59,188 nucleotides of DNA from Nocardia amamiensis (GCF_015477605.1 NZ_JADLQX010000039.1:1-59188); one strand, 5' to 3'. Positions 25,082 through 34,454 are shown, numbered from the stretch's first letter. Translations and numbers: made by a program. The notes: a model not told the origin generated them from the letters alone.

Positions 25082-26001
25082 GCATGGCAACGACGATCAT
25101 CTCGGCCGCGACGAACTGCGACCTCGACACCGGCAGCTACTTCGAGCTGGCCGCCCGGGCGGCGCGCACCTGTGTGGAGCGCTCCGATGTCGGCCTCGAC
25201 GAGATCGGAATGCTCATCAACGCGGGCGTTTTCCGGGACAGCAACATCTCCGAGCCCGCGGTGGCGGCGCTCATTCAGAAGCGGATCGGCCTCGGCCTCG
25301 CCTACGAGTCCGGGCGGGCGCCGACTTTCTCCTTCGACCTGATGCAGGGCGCCACCGGCCTGCTGCACGCCATCGTGGCCGCCGAATCCTTCCTCGCCAC
25401 CGGCGCGGTGGAATACGCGTTGCTCGTCGCGGGCGATGCCCACCCCTCGACCATGCGGGACGTCGCTGATTTCCCGTACGGCACCGGTGGCGCCGCTCTA
25501 CTGCTCGGAAATTCTCCTACTGCACGCGGTTTCGGCCGGATTCACACCTGCCACACCACCAGCTCGGACGAGCCGATCGCCTGGGTGGCGCTGGGCGAGG
25601 CCGGGACCAACGGGCGTTCTGTCATCTCTGTCCGTGCCGGAGCGGACGACCCGGTGGATCTGGCCGCAACGGTCGTACAACCCTGTCTGGACGAGGAAGG
25701 AATCGATGGCGGCGATTTCGCCGAGGGGAGCGCGGTGCTGCTGGCCCCAGCCCAGGCCCTCCGATTCCGTTCCCGCTTGGCGGATGCACTCGCCATCCCG
25801 TCGCGGTCGGTCGTCGGCTTCGACTCCTCGAACGGAGATCCATACACCGCCGCCCCGGTGCACGCCTACCTGAACGCGCTGAATACCGGCCTGCTCGACA
25901 CTGCGCGCACCGTGATCTTCCTGGCCGCTGACGGGACGTCGGCGGCGTGTCTCGCTTACCATCCGCAGGTGGTATCGCCGACCAGGCTGGCGTGTAGGTG
26001 A
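25078..26001 (+). CDS. KAS III-like partner protein without catalytic Cys
   Basis: The 307-residue protein has the thiolase fold (FELAARAARTCVERS, LINAGVFRDSNISEPAVAALIQ, FSFDLMQGATGLLHAI, DFPYGTGGAALLLG). Aligning DLMQGATG with DVSNACAG of its neighbour puts Ala92 at the catalytic Cys position. No His equivalent to HHQ is visible, and the Asn region reads SSNGDPYTAAP. It therefore cannot condense by itself. The ATGA overlap with the active KAS III gene implies translational coupling and a heteromeric complex, as in PqsB/PqsC where one subunit is inactive. Confidence 0.8.
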   Translation: MSMATTIISAATNCDLDTGSYFELAARAARTCVERSDVGLDEIGMLINAGVFRDSNISEPAVAALIQKRIGLGLAYESGRAPTFSFDLMQGATGLLHAIVAAESFLATGAVEYALLVAGDAHPSTMRDVADFPYGTGGAALLLGNSPTARGFGRIHTCHTTSSDEPIAWVALGEAGTNGRSVISVRAGADDPVDLAATVVQPCLDEEGIDGGDFAEGSAVLLAPAQALRFRSRLADALAIPSRSVVGFDSSNGDPYTAAPVHAYLNALNTGLLDTARTVIFLAADGTSAACLAYHPQVVSPTRLACR

Positions 26002-26078
26002 AACGCGAACGCTGATAGTCGTGCTCTCGTCGAACTGATTGGATGGAGCGCGCTGATCGGTAGCGCGGCGGCTACCCG

Positions 26079-27428
26079 CTACGGGCCCGCGACCGGGTTC
26101 AGGCAGCTGGCCGGTGGATCGACGAGGAAGCAGATGGCCGGGCCGCGGGTGGGGCGGTAGGCAGCGGGGACTCCGCCCGCGGCCACGATCTGAGCGTAGG
26201 TGCCGACCGCGTCGGTGGGATGCCGGGTCAGCGTCGGGTCGGTACGCACGTTGACCGTGTAGAGACCGAACCGCGGTGTGTAGCTGCCCCATTCGTAGTT
26301 GTCGGTGATACTCCAGTAGTTGTAGCCCATAACGTCGATGCCGTCGGCCTCAGCCCGCTGGATCCAGTAGACGGTATCGCGGAAATGATCACTGCGGGTG
26401 TAGCCGTCGCCGCGCGGAAGACCGTTTTCAGTGGGCATTCCGTTCTCGACAATGTAGATCGGCTTGTTCGGGAAGCGGCGCGAATAGTGTTGCAGCGCAT
26501 AGTAGATGCCTTCCGTTCGCAACGGCAGCTCCCAAATGCGCGGCCCCGGCAGATTCGGCATCGCCGACCCGCTGGCCCGCACGATGGAATCGAGCAGCGC
26601 CTGCGCCGGATCGTAGGCGAAGTAGTAGTCGACGCCCACGTAATCGAGACGGTCCGCGATGCGGTCGACGACCGCGCCGTTGACTTGGGCTTCCGAGCCG
26701 GCGACATAGCCGACGTTGCTTGTCACCTGGGCGCCGGGCTGCACCTGGTGGATGTAGTCGTAGATGGCGTTGTGCGCGTGCGCGATCCGCTCCTCCATCT
26801 GGGCCGCATCGGCTGCGCCCCTGCGGATCTCGTGCACGATGTAGGCGACCGGCTCGTTCACGGTGACCCACAGCGGATCGTGCGATGCGTAGCGGTCGAC
26901 GACCCTGCGCATGTTGGCCAGCCAGTCGCCGACCATGCCGGGACTGCGCCAGCCGCCGCGGTCTACGGCCCAGCCCGGGTAAACCCAGTGGTCCAGCGTG
27001 ATCATCGGCCGCATGCCGGCCTGCTCGATACTGGCGATGACCGCGTCGTAGAAACGGAACGCGCCCTCGTCCCAGACCCCAGGCGCGGGCTGGAGCCGGG
27101 CCCATTCGATTCCGATTCGGAACACCCGTACGCCCAAGTCGGCCGCCAGGCGGATGTCCGAGGCGTAGCGGTCGTAGAAGTCGACCGAATCGCGCAGTTC
27201 GTCGTATTCCGGGTTCGCGGCGATGTAGCGCGTCCAATTGCTGTCGGGCGCATGGCCTTCGGACTGGAATCCAGAGGCAGCGACACCCCAGAGGAATCCC
27301 GGGTCGAGTGGCGGCAAGCCGGCGGCAGGCCGTATCGGTGGCATTGCCGGGGACTGTGCGCAGAGCAGTAGGGTCGACGCCGCGGCGGCGAGCGCGGCCA
27401 GGACGTACCGATGGAACCTGGATCGCAT
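26079..27428 (-). CDS. Secreted glycoside hydrolase family 1 protein
   Basis: The 449-residue protein has a signal peptide (RYVLAALAAAASTLLLCA) and a GH1 (beta/alpha)8 barrel: FLWGVAASGFQSEG, GVRVFRIGIEWARLQP, LDHWVYPGWA, acid/base Glu192 in TVNEP and nucleophile Glu328 in IVENG, then GYNYWSITDNYEWGSYTPRFGLY. Members are retaining beta-glycosidases. Secretion is less usual for GH1 and points to an extracellular or cell-envelope glycoside. The C-terminus has two Cys (AICF, ASCL) that may pair. The ATG at 27428 opens the signal peptide. It is convergent with the KAS pair. Confidence 0.85.
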   Translation of the reverse strand: MRSRFHRYVLAALAAAASTLLLCAQSPAMPPIRPAAGLPPLDPGFLWGVAASGFQSEGHAPDSNWTRYIAANPEYDELRDSVDFYDRYASDIRLAADLGVRVFRIGIEWARLQPAPGVWDEGAFRFYDAVIASIEQAGMRPMITLDHWVYPGWAVDRGGWRSPGMVGDWLANMRRVVDRYASHDPLWVTVNEPVAYIVHEIRRGAADAAQMEERIAHAHNAIYDYIHQVQPGAQVTSNVGYVAGSEAQVNGAVVDRIADRLDYVGVDYYFAYDPAQALLDSIVRASGSAMPNLPGPRIWELPLRTEGIYYALQHYSRRFPNKPIYIVENGMPTENGLPRGDGYTRSDHFRDTVYWIQRAEADGIDVMGYNYWSITDNYEWGSYTPRFGLYTVNVRTDPTLTRHPTDAVGTYAQIVAAGGVPAAYRPTRGPAICFLVDPPASCLNPVAGP

Positions 27429-27529
27429 CGACTCAGGGTAACTGGATACTCGCTTCCACACCGTAGAAATCAGCGTGTCGCCGGGTGCACGGTCCCAGTG
27501 CGACACGTTCGTTCGCTCTGATCACCGGC

Positions 27530-28510
27530 TTACCCCGCGCTGACCGCCGCCACCTGCTGTTCTTCGCTTCCGGCGGAACGCGAGTCGCGGCGGAAGCGGC
27601 CGGGGGCTACGCCGAATTCGCGGCGAAAGGCGTTGGCGAAGCCGAATTCCGAGGCGTATCCGACTTGGGTGGCAATGGCGGCGAGCGGCGCGTCGGTGTC
27701 GCGCAGCAGCCGGGCCCCGCTGCTGAGCCGCCACCACGTCAGATACGCCATGGGTGACTGTCCGACCATAGCGGTGAACTTGCGCGCGAAAGCTGTTTTC
27801 GACAAACCGATCTCGGCGCCGAGGTCGCGCACTGTCCACCGGCGAGCCGGATCGGTGTGGATGTGCGTGAGCGCCGCGGCGAGCAGCGGGTCGGTCAATG
27901 CCGCGGGCCAGCCCCGGTCGGGCTGGCGGGTGGCCTCCTCGTCCAGCCAGGCGCGCAGGAGGTACACCAGCAGCAGGTCCATCAGAGCAGGTAGCGCCGA
28001 GTAGCCGCCGGGCCGGGGATCGGCCAGCTCCGCGCCGAGGAGGTCGACCGCGGCTCGCAGATCATGGTGGCCCGACGACGCACGCAGGTGCACGACGTCG
28101 GGCAGGGTGCGCAGAAACGGATGCGCTTGTCCGCGATGGAGCCGGTAGGCGCCGCAGAGCAGGTGTGCGCGGATGGCGGCCGGGTTGCCGGGGCCTTCGT
28201 CCGATCCGCCGGGCGGCTCCGGCGGCAGCTCATCGATGCCTCGATCGGGGCGGTCACTCATGCCGTGCACCGAGCCGTGCGGCAGGAACACGACATCACC
28301 CGCGTGCAAAGGGATGGGTTCGCCCGCTGGCGGGGTGAGCCAGCACGAACCGTGCAGCAGCACATGGAATCCGGCACCGGGGTAGGGGCCGAACCGGTTG
28401 CCCCACGCTCCGCTGCGTCGCGTGCGGGTGAATTTCGCCCGGCCGGTGCGCACGGTCGCGATCACCTCACTGAAGACATCCACGATCCCGAGCTTACGAG
28501 AAGCGGCCAC
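27530..28510 (-). CDS. AraC-family regulator with cupin N-terminal domain
   Basis: The 326-residue protein has a cupin_6-type ligand domain (FHVLLHGSCWLTPPAGEPIPLHAGDVVFLPHGSVH) and a C-terminal double helix-turn-helix (RRWTVRDLGAEIGLSKTAFARKFTAMVGQSPMAYLTWWRL ... LAAIATQVGYASEFGFANAFRREFGVAPGRFRR). It is divergent from the metallo-beta-lactamase-fold gene at 28630, its likely target. It is a paralogue of the regulator at 51570-52523, with the same domain order and similar motifs throughout. A start at the ATG corresponding to MDVFSEV-type relatives cannot be excluded. Confidence 0.85.
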   Translation of the reverse strand: MAASRKLGIVDVFSEVIATVRTGRAKFTRTRRSGAWGNRFGPYPGAGFHVLLHGSCWLTPPAGEPIPLHAGDVVFLPHGSVHGMSDRPDRGIDELPPEPPGGSDEGPGNPAAIRAHLLCGAYRLHRGQAHPFLRTLPDVVHLRASSGHHDLRAAVDLLGAELADPRPGGYSALPALMDLLLVYLLRAWLDEEATRQPDRGWPAALTDPLLAAALTHIHTDPARRWTVRDLGAEIGLSKTAFARKFTAMVGQSPMAYLTWWRLSSGARLLRDTDAPLAAIATQVGYASEFGFANAFRREFGVAPGRFRRDSRSAGSEEQQVAAVSAG

Positions 28511-28629
28511 GCCGTGGTCTTTTCACGTATTTTCCAGGGTCACTGAAGCATGGATGCGACTGTCCGGAGTTCATAGCGTTGGTGTCGCTGCACAACTTCG
28601 GGTGCAGCGCGAGGAAAGCGAGCAGACGT

Positions 28630-29589
28630 ATGAGTACCGCAAAGACAGGCGAGAACATCTCGGTGGACACCATCGAGCTCGGGGACGTCCACATCACGCG
28701 CGTCGTGGAATGGCATGCTCCGATCGCGCCGGCAATGGCCGTGTTCCCGGACAGCACCGAGCAGATGTGGCGGTCCAATCAGGACTGGCTGGCGCCGCAT
28801 TTCTGGGATCCGGAGACCATGTTTTTCAAGGCGTACATGCAAACCTGGGTGCTGCGCAGCGGGGGCCGCACCATCCTCGTCGACACCGGCGTCGGCAATG
28901 ACAAAGAACGCCCGTATATGCGAGTGTGGTCGCATCTCGACACCGACTTCTTGAGCCGGCTCGCGGCTGCCGGTGTCGAGCCGGAGGACGTGGACGTCGT
29001 CGTCAACACCCATGTGCACGCCGACCACGTCGGCTGGAACACCCGCTTGGTCGATCGCGAATGGGTACCGACATTCCCGAACGCGGAATACCTGATCGCC
29101 CGAGCGGACTTCGAGTTCTGGAACCCGGTCAACGGACACCCCAAGCGTGGCTCGCTGGGTGGCATCAGCGGCGCGCTCGGCAACCAGAACATGTTCGAAG
29201 ACAGCGTGCTGCCGGTACACGAGCACGGCAAGGCGGTTCTGTGGGAAGACTCCTACCGCATCGACGACAACTTGGTGCTGGAACCCGCACCCGGCCATAC
29301 GCCCGGCTCGGCCGTGCTTCTCCTGGAGTCGCGAGGTGACCGGGCTATGTTCATCGGCGATCTCATGCACACTCCGCTGCAGTTCGTGGAACCGGAGTGC
29401 GAGGCATGCCTGAGCGAAGACGAGCCGGCGGCCGCACGGCAGCGACGCCGTTTTCTGGAACGAGCCGCCGACACCAACGCCTTGGTGCTTCCCGCGCACC
29501 TGCCCGGCCCGGGTGGCGCGCTGGTGCGCCGCGACGGCAGCGCCTTCGCGATCGAACGTTGGGCACCGTTCAGTCCTTTTGGTTTGTGA
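28630..29589 (+). CDS. Metallo-beta-lactamase-fold hydrolase
   Basis: The 319-residue protein has the zinc-binding signature THVHADHVGWN (His128, His130, Asp132, His133), with further ligands in PGHTPGS and FIGDLMHTP. It resembles quorum-quenching lactonase and arylsulfatase-like MBL proteins of about 300 residues. It would hydrolyse a lactone, ester or thioester. The ATG at 28630 precedes a conserved ELGDVHITRVVEWH strand. It is divergent from the cupin/AraC gene and is followed by a P450 gene 124 bp downstream. Confidence 0.8.
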   Translation: MSTAKTGENISVDTIELGDVHITRVVEWHAPIAPAMAVFPDSTEQMWRSNQDWLAPHFWDPETMFFKAYMQTWVLRSGGRTILVDTGVGNDKERPYMRVWSHLDTDFLSRLAAAGVEPEDVDVVVNTHVHADHVGWNTRLVDREWVPTFPNAEYLIARADFEFWNPVNGHPKRGSLGGISGALGNQNMFEDSVLPVHEHGKAVLWEDSYRIDDNLVLEPAPGHTPGSAVLLLESRGDRAMFIGDLMHTPLQFVEPECEACLSEDEPAAARQRRRFLERAADTNALVLPAHLPGPGGALVRRDGSAFAIERWAPFSPFGL

Positions 29590-29713
29590 CGCTCGGCTTC
29601 TGGTTGGCGGCAGGATTCGTCGATGGAACCGTCCGCTGGGCGGGCTCGCCGTGATACTCGTGCACGACCCGTCACAAGACGGCCTGGCGGGTTACGCGCA
29701 GAAGGGAAATCTC

Positions 29714-30937
29714 ATGACAACCGGGCTGCCCGCATTCCCCGCCCCGAACGAGGACCTGCTCGACACCTGCCTCCGGCTCCGCGAGATCGCGCCCGTGGTC
29801 GAGGTGGAGTTCCCCGGCGGCGTACCCGCCTATCTCGCCCTGACGTACGACGCCGTACGCGAGATCCTCGCCGGGGACAACAAGACGTTCGCCCGGGAAC
29901 CGAAGCACTGGCCTGCCCTGTACGACGGTTCCATCCCGGAGGACTGGCCCCTGCGTGCCGTCGTCCAGGGCGAGCACCTGTCCACCAAGGACGGCGACGA
30001 CCATCGGCGGCTCCGCGGCCTGATCAGCAAGGCGTTCACCCCCGGCCGGGTGCAGGCGCTGGAGCCGCGGATTCAACAGATCATCGACCGACTGCTGGAC
30101 GACGTGGTGGCCGAGGGTGACGGCGTCGACCTGGTACCGACCTTCACCGAAGCGCTGCCGATGGCGGTGATCTGCGAACTGTTCGGCGTGCCGGAGCCGG
30201 AACGGGATCGGCTGCGGCGTTGGACCTCGACGCTCCTGGCGCACACGACTCCTCCCGAGGAGGCGTTCGCGACGCAGAACGCGCTCATGGCGTATTTGTA
30301 CGAACTGGCGGAGCGCAAGCAGCGCGAGCCCGGCGACGACCTCACCACAGGTCTGGTCCAGGCCCGCGACCAGGACGACAAGCTCACGTCCGAAGAGCTG
30401 GTCGCCGTCCTGTGGATCATGCTGGTCGCCGGCCACGAGACCACGGTCCACCTGCTCGGCTACGCCATCCTGGCGTTGTCCGAGCACCCCGATCAGCTCG
30501 CGCTGGCCAAGGCCGACGACCTGTGGGCCGACGTGGTCGAAGAGACCGTGCGATACCGTCATTCGGTGATGATGACCAGTTGGCGGTTCACACTGACCGA
30601 CGTGACCATCGCGGGCGTGACCATCCCCAAGGGCAACGCGGTCGGCGTGGCCTACCAGGCCTGTGGCATCGATCCGGCCGAGTACGGCGAGACCGCGAAC
30701 GAGTTCGACATCACCCGGAAGCAGCGGGCCGGACATCTCGGGTTCGGCCACGGTCCGCGGTACTGCATCGGGGCCGGGCTGGCCCGCCTGGAGGGGCGGC
30801 TCGCGCTGGCCTCGCTGTACCGGCGGCTGCCGGAACTCACCCTCGCGATCGAGCCGAAGGACATCCCCTACTCGCCGTCCTTCTTCACGATCGGCCCGCT
30901 GTCGGTGCCGGTCAACCTCGGCAGCGTGCGGGACTGA
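29714..30937 (+). CDS. Cytochrome P450
   Basis: The 407-residue soluble bacterial P450 has the complete set of motifs: oxygen-activation AGHETT (239-244), ExxR at Glu277-Arg280 (ETVR), and heme-ligand Cys351 in GFGHGPRYCIG. It needs ferredoxin and a reductase, neither encoded nearby. Sequence alone does not reveal the substrate. GAAGGGAAA precedes the ATG at 29714; the longer reading from 29513 overlaps the MBL gene and is rejected. Its last 70 bases overlap the convergent membrane-protein gene. Confidence 0.9.
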   Translation: MTTGLPAFPAPNEDLLDTCLRLREIAPVVEVEFPGGVPAYLALTYDAVREILAGDNKTFAREPKHWPALYDGSIPEDWPLRAVVQGEHLSTKDGDDHRRLRGLISKAFTPGRVQALEPRIQQIIDRLLDDVVAEGDGVDLVPTFTEALPMAVICELFGVPEPERDRLRRWTSTLLAHTTPPEEAFATQNALMAYLYELAERKQREPGDDLTTGLVQARDQDDKLTSEELVAVLWIMLVAGHETTVHLLGYAILALSEHPDQLALAKADDLWADVVEETVRYRHSVMMTSWRFTLTDVTIAGVTIPKGNAVGVAYQACGIDPAEYGETANEFDITRKQRAGHLGFGHGPRYCIGAGLARLEGRLALASLYRRLPELTLAIEPKDIPYSPSFFTIGPLSVPVNLGSVRD

Positions 30938-31620
30938 CGAGTCCAGGGCCAGGTCATCAGGGCCCACACAGCCAGTAAGAGGGCGGCCACGGTGACCAGG
31001 TACCAGGGCCAGGGGCCGAGCACATCGAGCAGCGAGGGAGTCGAGGGCTTCGCGTTGACGAAGCCGTAGTTGGTGTCGGCGATGGCGTTGAAGACGAACG
31101 TCACCGCCGTCCACACCATGGTGACTGTTACGGCGATCCGGTAGCTTCGCCAGTCCGGGTGTATGCCGATGCCCCAGGTCAGGTAGATCGCCGCCCAGAC
31201 CACGACCAGGTGAACCGCCCAGAAGGCCAGGAATTCGTAGTGTGGGAAGTCCGGGCTGTGCAGCGCGGGTGATATGAGCGCCTGCGTACTCAAGGTGAGG
31301 CACCAGTAGTAGGTCAGGGCGTACGCCCAGTGCCGGTGCGACCACAGCGCGTACGCGGCGGCCATTGTCGCGAGATCGGTCAATCGCAGCGGAACCGAGC
31401 GGCCGACCGTTGGCGGGACCATCGTGGAGAGGTAGATCGCCAGGTATAGTGCGAATATCGCGGCGCCCGCGACACGCCCGAATCGGCGTGTGCTCTCGGG
31501 GCTACGGTGTGTTCGCCCGACGCGGACGACCAACGCCGCCCCGACCGCGAATACCGCCAGCACCACCCAGTGCGACGGCCCGTATGCGGAGAACTCCCGC
31601 TGCGCCGATAGCGGGTCCAC
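30868..31620 (-). CDS. YwaF-like membrane protein (TIGR02206)
   Basis: The 250-residue protein has about six to seven hydrophobic segments. The family features are SHWVVLAVFAVGAALVV, RLTDLATMAAAYALWSHRHWAYALTYYWCLTLSTQALISP, HLVVVWAAIYLTWG and GPWPWYLVTVAALLLAVWAL. Function is unknown. The stop codon lies inside the convergent P450 gene, a 70-bp antiparallel overlap that encodes the hydrophilic tail after the last helix. The start is a GTG. Confidence 0.75.
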   Translation of the reverse strand: MDPLSAQREFSAYGPSHWVVLAVFAVGAALVVRVGRTHRSPESTRRFGRVAGAAIFALYLAIYLSTMVPPTVGRSVPLRLTDLATMAAAYALWSHRHWAYALTYYWCLTLSTQALISPALHSPDFPHYEFLAFWAVHLVVVWAAIYLTWGIGIHPDWRSYRIAVTVTMVWTAVTFVFNAIADTNYGFVNAKPSTPSLLDVLGPWPWYLVTVAALLLAVWALMTWPWTRQSRTLPRLTGTDSGPIVKKDGE

Positions 31621-31752
31621 GTATTGATCTTATAGGCGTGAGCACGCCCCGTCGAAGTCCCGCCGCTCCGGCGTGGTCGTGCGCCGTGCGCTGGCCGCCG
31701 ATGTTCACCGATGTTTCACCCGGATCCGGTCGGTGGGCGGCAGGATGGAACA

Positions 31753-32823
31753 GTGCAGCGGATATGGGCAGCGGGTGCCGTGGTGACGCTTCTGTCGGCT
31801 GGTCTTCTGCCGACCGGAGCGGGTCCGGTGTCGGCGGATGGTCCGGGACGGTTCGATCTCCAAGCGCATCGAGGCGGGTTGGGGCTGGTGGTGGAGAACA
31901 CGCTGCCCGCGTTCGCGAATGCGTTGGAGCTCGGGGTGAGCACGCTGGAGCTGGACGTGCAGATCACCGCGGACGGGTATGCCGTGGTCACCCATGATCG
32001 GGATCCGAGTCCGGCGAAGTGTGTGGATACGGCGCCCGCCTTTCCGGGCGATTCGAAGTATCCATATGTGCCGGGGTCGACCTACATTCGGGATCTGACG
32101 CTGGCGCAGGTGCGGACGATCGATTGCGGCTCTTTGCAGTTGGCCGATCAGCCCGAGCAGCGGACCGCGCCCGGGGCACGAATCCCGTTGCTGTCCGAGG
32201 TGTTCGATATGGTGCGCGCGTATCGGGCCGATCAGGTGATGCTGAATATCGAGACCAAGGTCGAGGCGGCCGCGCCGGAGCAGACCGCGCCGCGCGAGCA
32301 GTTCGTGCAGATCGTTGCGGCGGAGGTACACCGGGCCGGAATGGTGCAGCAGGTCACCATCCAGAGTTTCGACTGGGGCGCGCTGATGCGTATGCGGGAG
32401 GTGGCGCCCGACCTGCCGATCGTCGCGTTGACCAGCGGCCAGCAGAATCTGCAGGCCGGTGAGCCGGGCGCCTCGCCATGGCTGGGCGGGATAGATATCG
32501 ACGACTTCCCGGGATCGCCGCAGGAAAAGTACGTCGCGGCCGCGGCATCCATCGGCGCCGCGGCGGTGTCGCCGGTGCACGGCAGCCCCCAGAACGGCAC
32601 CGTCACCGACCCGGCCTATCGGCCTTTCACCACAGCCGAACTCATCCGCGCCGCGCACCGCCATGGGATGCGCGTCGTGCCCTGGACGGTAGACGACCGC
32701 GCCACGATGACAGCGCTGCTCGATCTGGGTGTGGACGGCATCATCACCAACCGGCCGGACGTACTCCGCGCCCTCCTGGCCGACCGGGGCCAGCCACTGC
32801 CGCAGGCGTATCACCGACCCTGA
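31753..32823 (+). CDS. Secreted glycerophosphodiester phosphodiesterase
   Basis: The 356-residue protein has a signal peptide (AAGAVVTLLSAGLLPTGAGPVSA) and a GDPD TIM barrel: AHRGG, VENTLPAF, LELDVQITADGYAVVTHD (catalytic His pair and Glu/Asp metal ligands), IPLLSEVF, IETK and VDGIITNRPD. It would release an alcohol and glycerol-3-phosphate from deacylated phospholipids outside the membrane. The long insertion after HDRDPSPAKC (about residues 75-115) is seen in periplasmic GlpQ-type enzymes. The GTG at 31753 has AGGA seven bases upstream; the ATG at 31711 lacks a site. Confidence 0.85.
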   Translation: MQRIWAAGAVVTLLSAGLLPTGAGPVSADGPGRFDLQAHRGGLGLVVENTLPAFANALELGVSTLELDVQITADGYAVVTHDRDPSPAKCVDTAPAFPGDSKYPYVPGSTYIRDLTLAQVRTIDCGSLQLADQPEQRTAPGARIPLLSEVFDMVRAYRADQVMLNIETKVEAAAPEQTAPREQFVQIVAAEVHRAGMVQQVTIQSFDWGALMRMREVAPDLPIVALTSGQQNLQAGEPGASPWLGGIDIDDFPGSPQEKYVAAAASIGAAAVSPVHGSPQNGTVTDPAYRPFTTAELIRAAHRHGMRVVPWTVDDRATMTALLDLGVDGIITNRPDVLRALLADRGQPLPQAYHRP

Positions 32824-32958
32824 AGTCGAAATATTTTGCCGCACTCCGGATCTGGGAATAAGCACGGTAGCAGGCTGGGTAGGCTACCCAGCAATCGAAC
32901 AGTGATCGGAAGTTGCCTCGAGTTATCCACCCATGTCCAGACAACGGAAGAGCAACGC

Positions 32959-34071
32959 ATGACCAGATACGCACATTATGTCGGCAGCATGCCCGCGGAA
33001 CTGATGACCAGCGACCGCGCCGTATTGGAATGGTTTGCCGACCATAGTGAGGGATCGCCCGTCACCGCGGTGCCCTGTGACCTGGACCCGGACTGGATCA
33101 TGGAGTATCTGGTCGCGCGCCGGAAATATCCCGACATCTTCGAAGTCGTCCACTCGGGTGAGTACACCGACTACAGCGACTTCCCCAGCTACGGTCTGCG
33201 CTCCGGCCGCACGTTGGAGCCGCGACATGTGTCGATGGGCCGGGTCCAGCGCATCGGTGAAGTGGTCGCCGCGTTCGAATCGTTACAGCGTGACCGACCG
33301 GAGTTGGCCGAGACGAAAGTCCAGATCAGCCAGCCCAATCCGTTGGATCTCGCCTTGTTCGTGTTCGCGGGCGCGGCGGTCGCCGCTGGTCTTCCCGTCG
33401 GAAAGGCTTTGCGGCGCTCCACTCTCGTTGTCGACGCGCTCCGCCATCTGCCGGTATTCACCGAAGCGGTGCTACAGGAGATGACCGAGATCATCGATCG
33501 GCACGGCGATCGGGTCGTCTGGCAGCTGGAGTCGCCCATCGCGCTGCTGAGCATGGTCAAAGCCGAGCAACTGCATGCGCAGTGGTCGCTTGCCTGGCTT
33601 GTCGCGCGGCAGCTCGCGGGCTTTCTCGGCCGGATGCAGGAGATCGGGGCGGACACGATCGTGCACCTCTGCTACGGCGACTACCAGCACAAGAGCCTGC
33701 TGAGCCCACGCTCTCTGGCGTCGGCCGTGAAGCTGCTCAATCAGACTGCGCGACTATTGAGCAAACAGGGGACGCCACTGCCTCCGGTGCATATTCCGTG
33801 CGCTTACGGCGCTGAACCGGCACCGCTGGACCCCCGCTTCTACGCACCCTTGCACAAGCTCGACCCGGACTGGCGTGTGATCGCCGGTGTCGTCTCACCC
33901 GACTCCGCCGAGGACAGCGCCCGCGCGCTAGCTCTCTTCGAGAAGACAGCTGCGCGAACCGCTTACGGTGTCGCCACCGCCTGCGGGCTCGGACGTTGCA
34001 GTGTCGATGCCGCACAAAATGCGGTCGCGACCACCATCGCGGTAGCAGACACCGACGAATTGTACAGCTAA
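32959..34071 (+). CDS. MetE-like (cobalamin-independent methionine synthase fold) protein
   Basis: The 370-residue protein looks like a single MetE/UROD-type barrel. VHLCYGDY (His236, Cys238) and ACGLGR (Cys342) correspond to the HxC and distal Cys zinc ligands of MetE. QISQPNPLDL and WQLESPIALL are at the places expected of barrel strands. Full MetE has about 750 residues and two barrels; this has only the catalytic one. Relatives transfer methyl or alkyl groups to a thiol. Its place 383 bp before a halogenase gene suggests a biosynthetic methyl- or alkyl-transfer role and not methionine supply. Confidence 0.6.
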   Translation: MTRYAHYVGSMPAELMTSDRAVLEWFADHSEGSPVTAVPCDLDPDWIMEYLVARRKYPDIFEVVHSGEYTDYSDFPSYGLRSGRTLEPRHVSMGRVQRIGEVVAAFESLQRDRPELAETKVQISQPNPLDLALFVFAGAAVAAGLPVGKALRRSTLVVDALRHLPVFTEAVLQEMTEIIDRHGDRVVWQLESPIALLSMVKAEQLHAQWSLAWLVARQLAGFLGRMQEIGADTIVHLCYGDYQHKSLLSPRSLASAVKLLNQTARLLSKQGTPLPPVHIPCAYGAEPAPLDPRFYAPLHKLDPDWRVIAGVVSPDSAEDSARALALFEKTAARTAYGVATACGLGRCSVDAAQNAVATTIAVADTDELYS

Positions 34072-34454
34072 GAGTTTCCGGAAGCCCTTGCGCCGCAACG
34101 TGTTAGGTTGCTGCCTGGCTTCCGGCGGTGGCTCGCTGCGACCGCGCAAAGCCGTGAGCCTTGTCCTGAACAGGCTTCCGACGTTCGTTCACTCGCAGCT
34201 CCCAATCGTCGAGATGCTTTGTCGGCGCACGGAAGCCGCCTGGCGTGCCACTATGAGCCTGGTCGACAACGATTTTCACGTTTCACATCGCACGCTAGGA
34301 TACCCTTTGCTACAGTAAGCAACGTGTTCCGTTCTGGTCTAGCTAACCAGCGGCAACACTCACTCCGGGTTTGCCTACGGCCGTGGCACCCGGAGTCGAT
34401 CCGGTTTCCGGTGCGGGCGCACTATCCGTTATCAGCAGTTCCAGGGAGTTTGCT
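34072..34454. other. Non-coding leader before the halogenase operon
   Basis: No supported gene. The 3' half is AT-richer than its surroundings. TTTCAC, 16 bp, TAGGAT (near 34273-34300) and TACAGT further down are possible promoter hexamers for the halogenase operon. The length suggests a long leader or regulatory region. Confidence 0.4.

Noticed and set aside
26220..27371. 383-codon open frame antisense to the GH1 gene
   Set aside because: Val/Asp/Arg/Gly-rich shadow of a gene with an intact active site on the other strand.
28630..29589. MBL-fold protein as a true beta-lactamase
   Set aside because: The metal motif is general to the superfamily, and length and AraC context fit a lactonase or esterase better.
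29672..31345. 557-codon antisense open frame over the P450 and YwaF-like genes
   Set aside because: Overlaps two recognised genes; composition is typical of a complementary-frame artefact.
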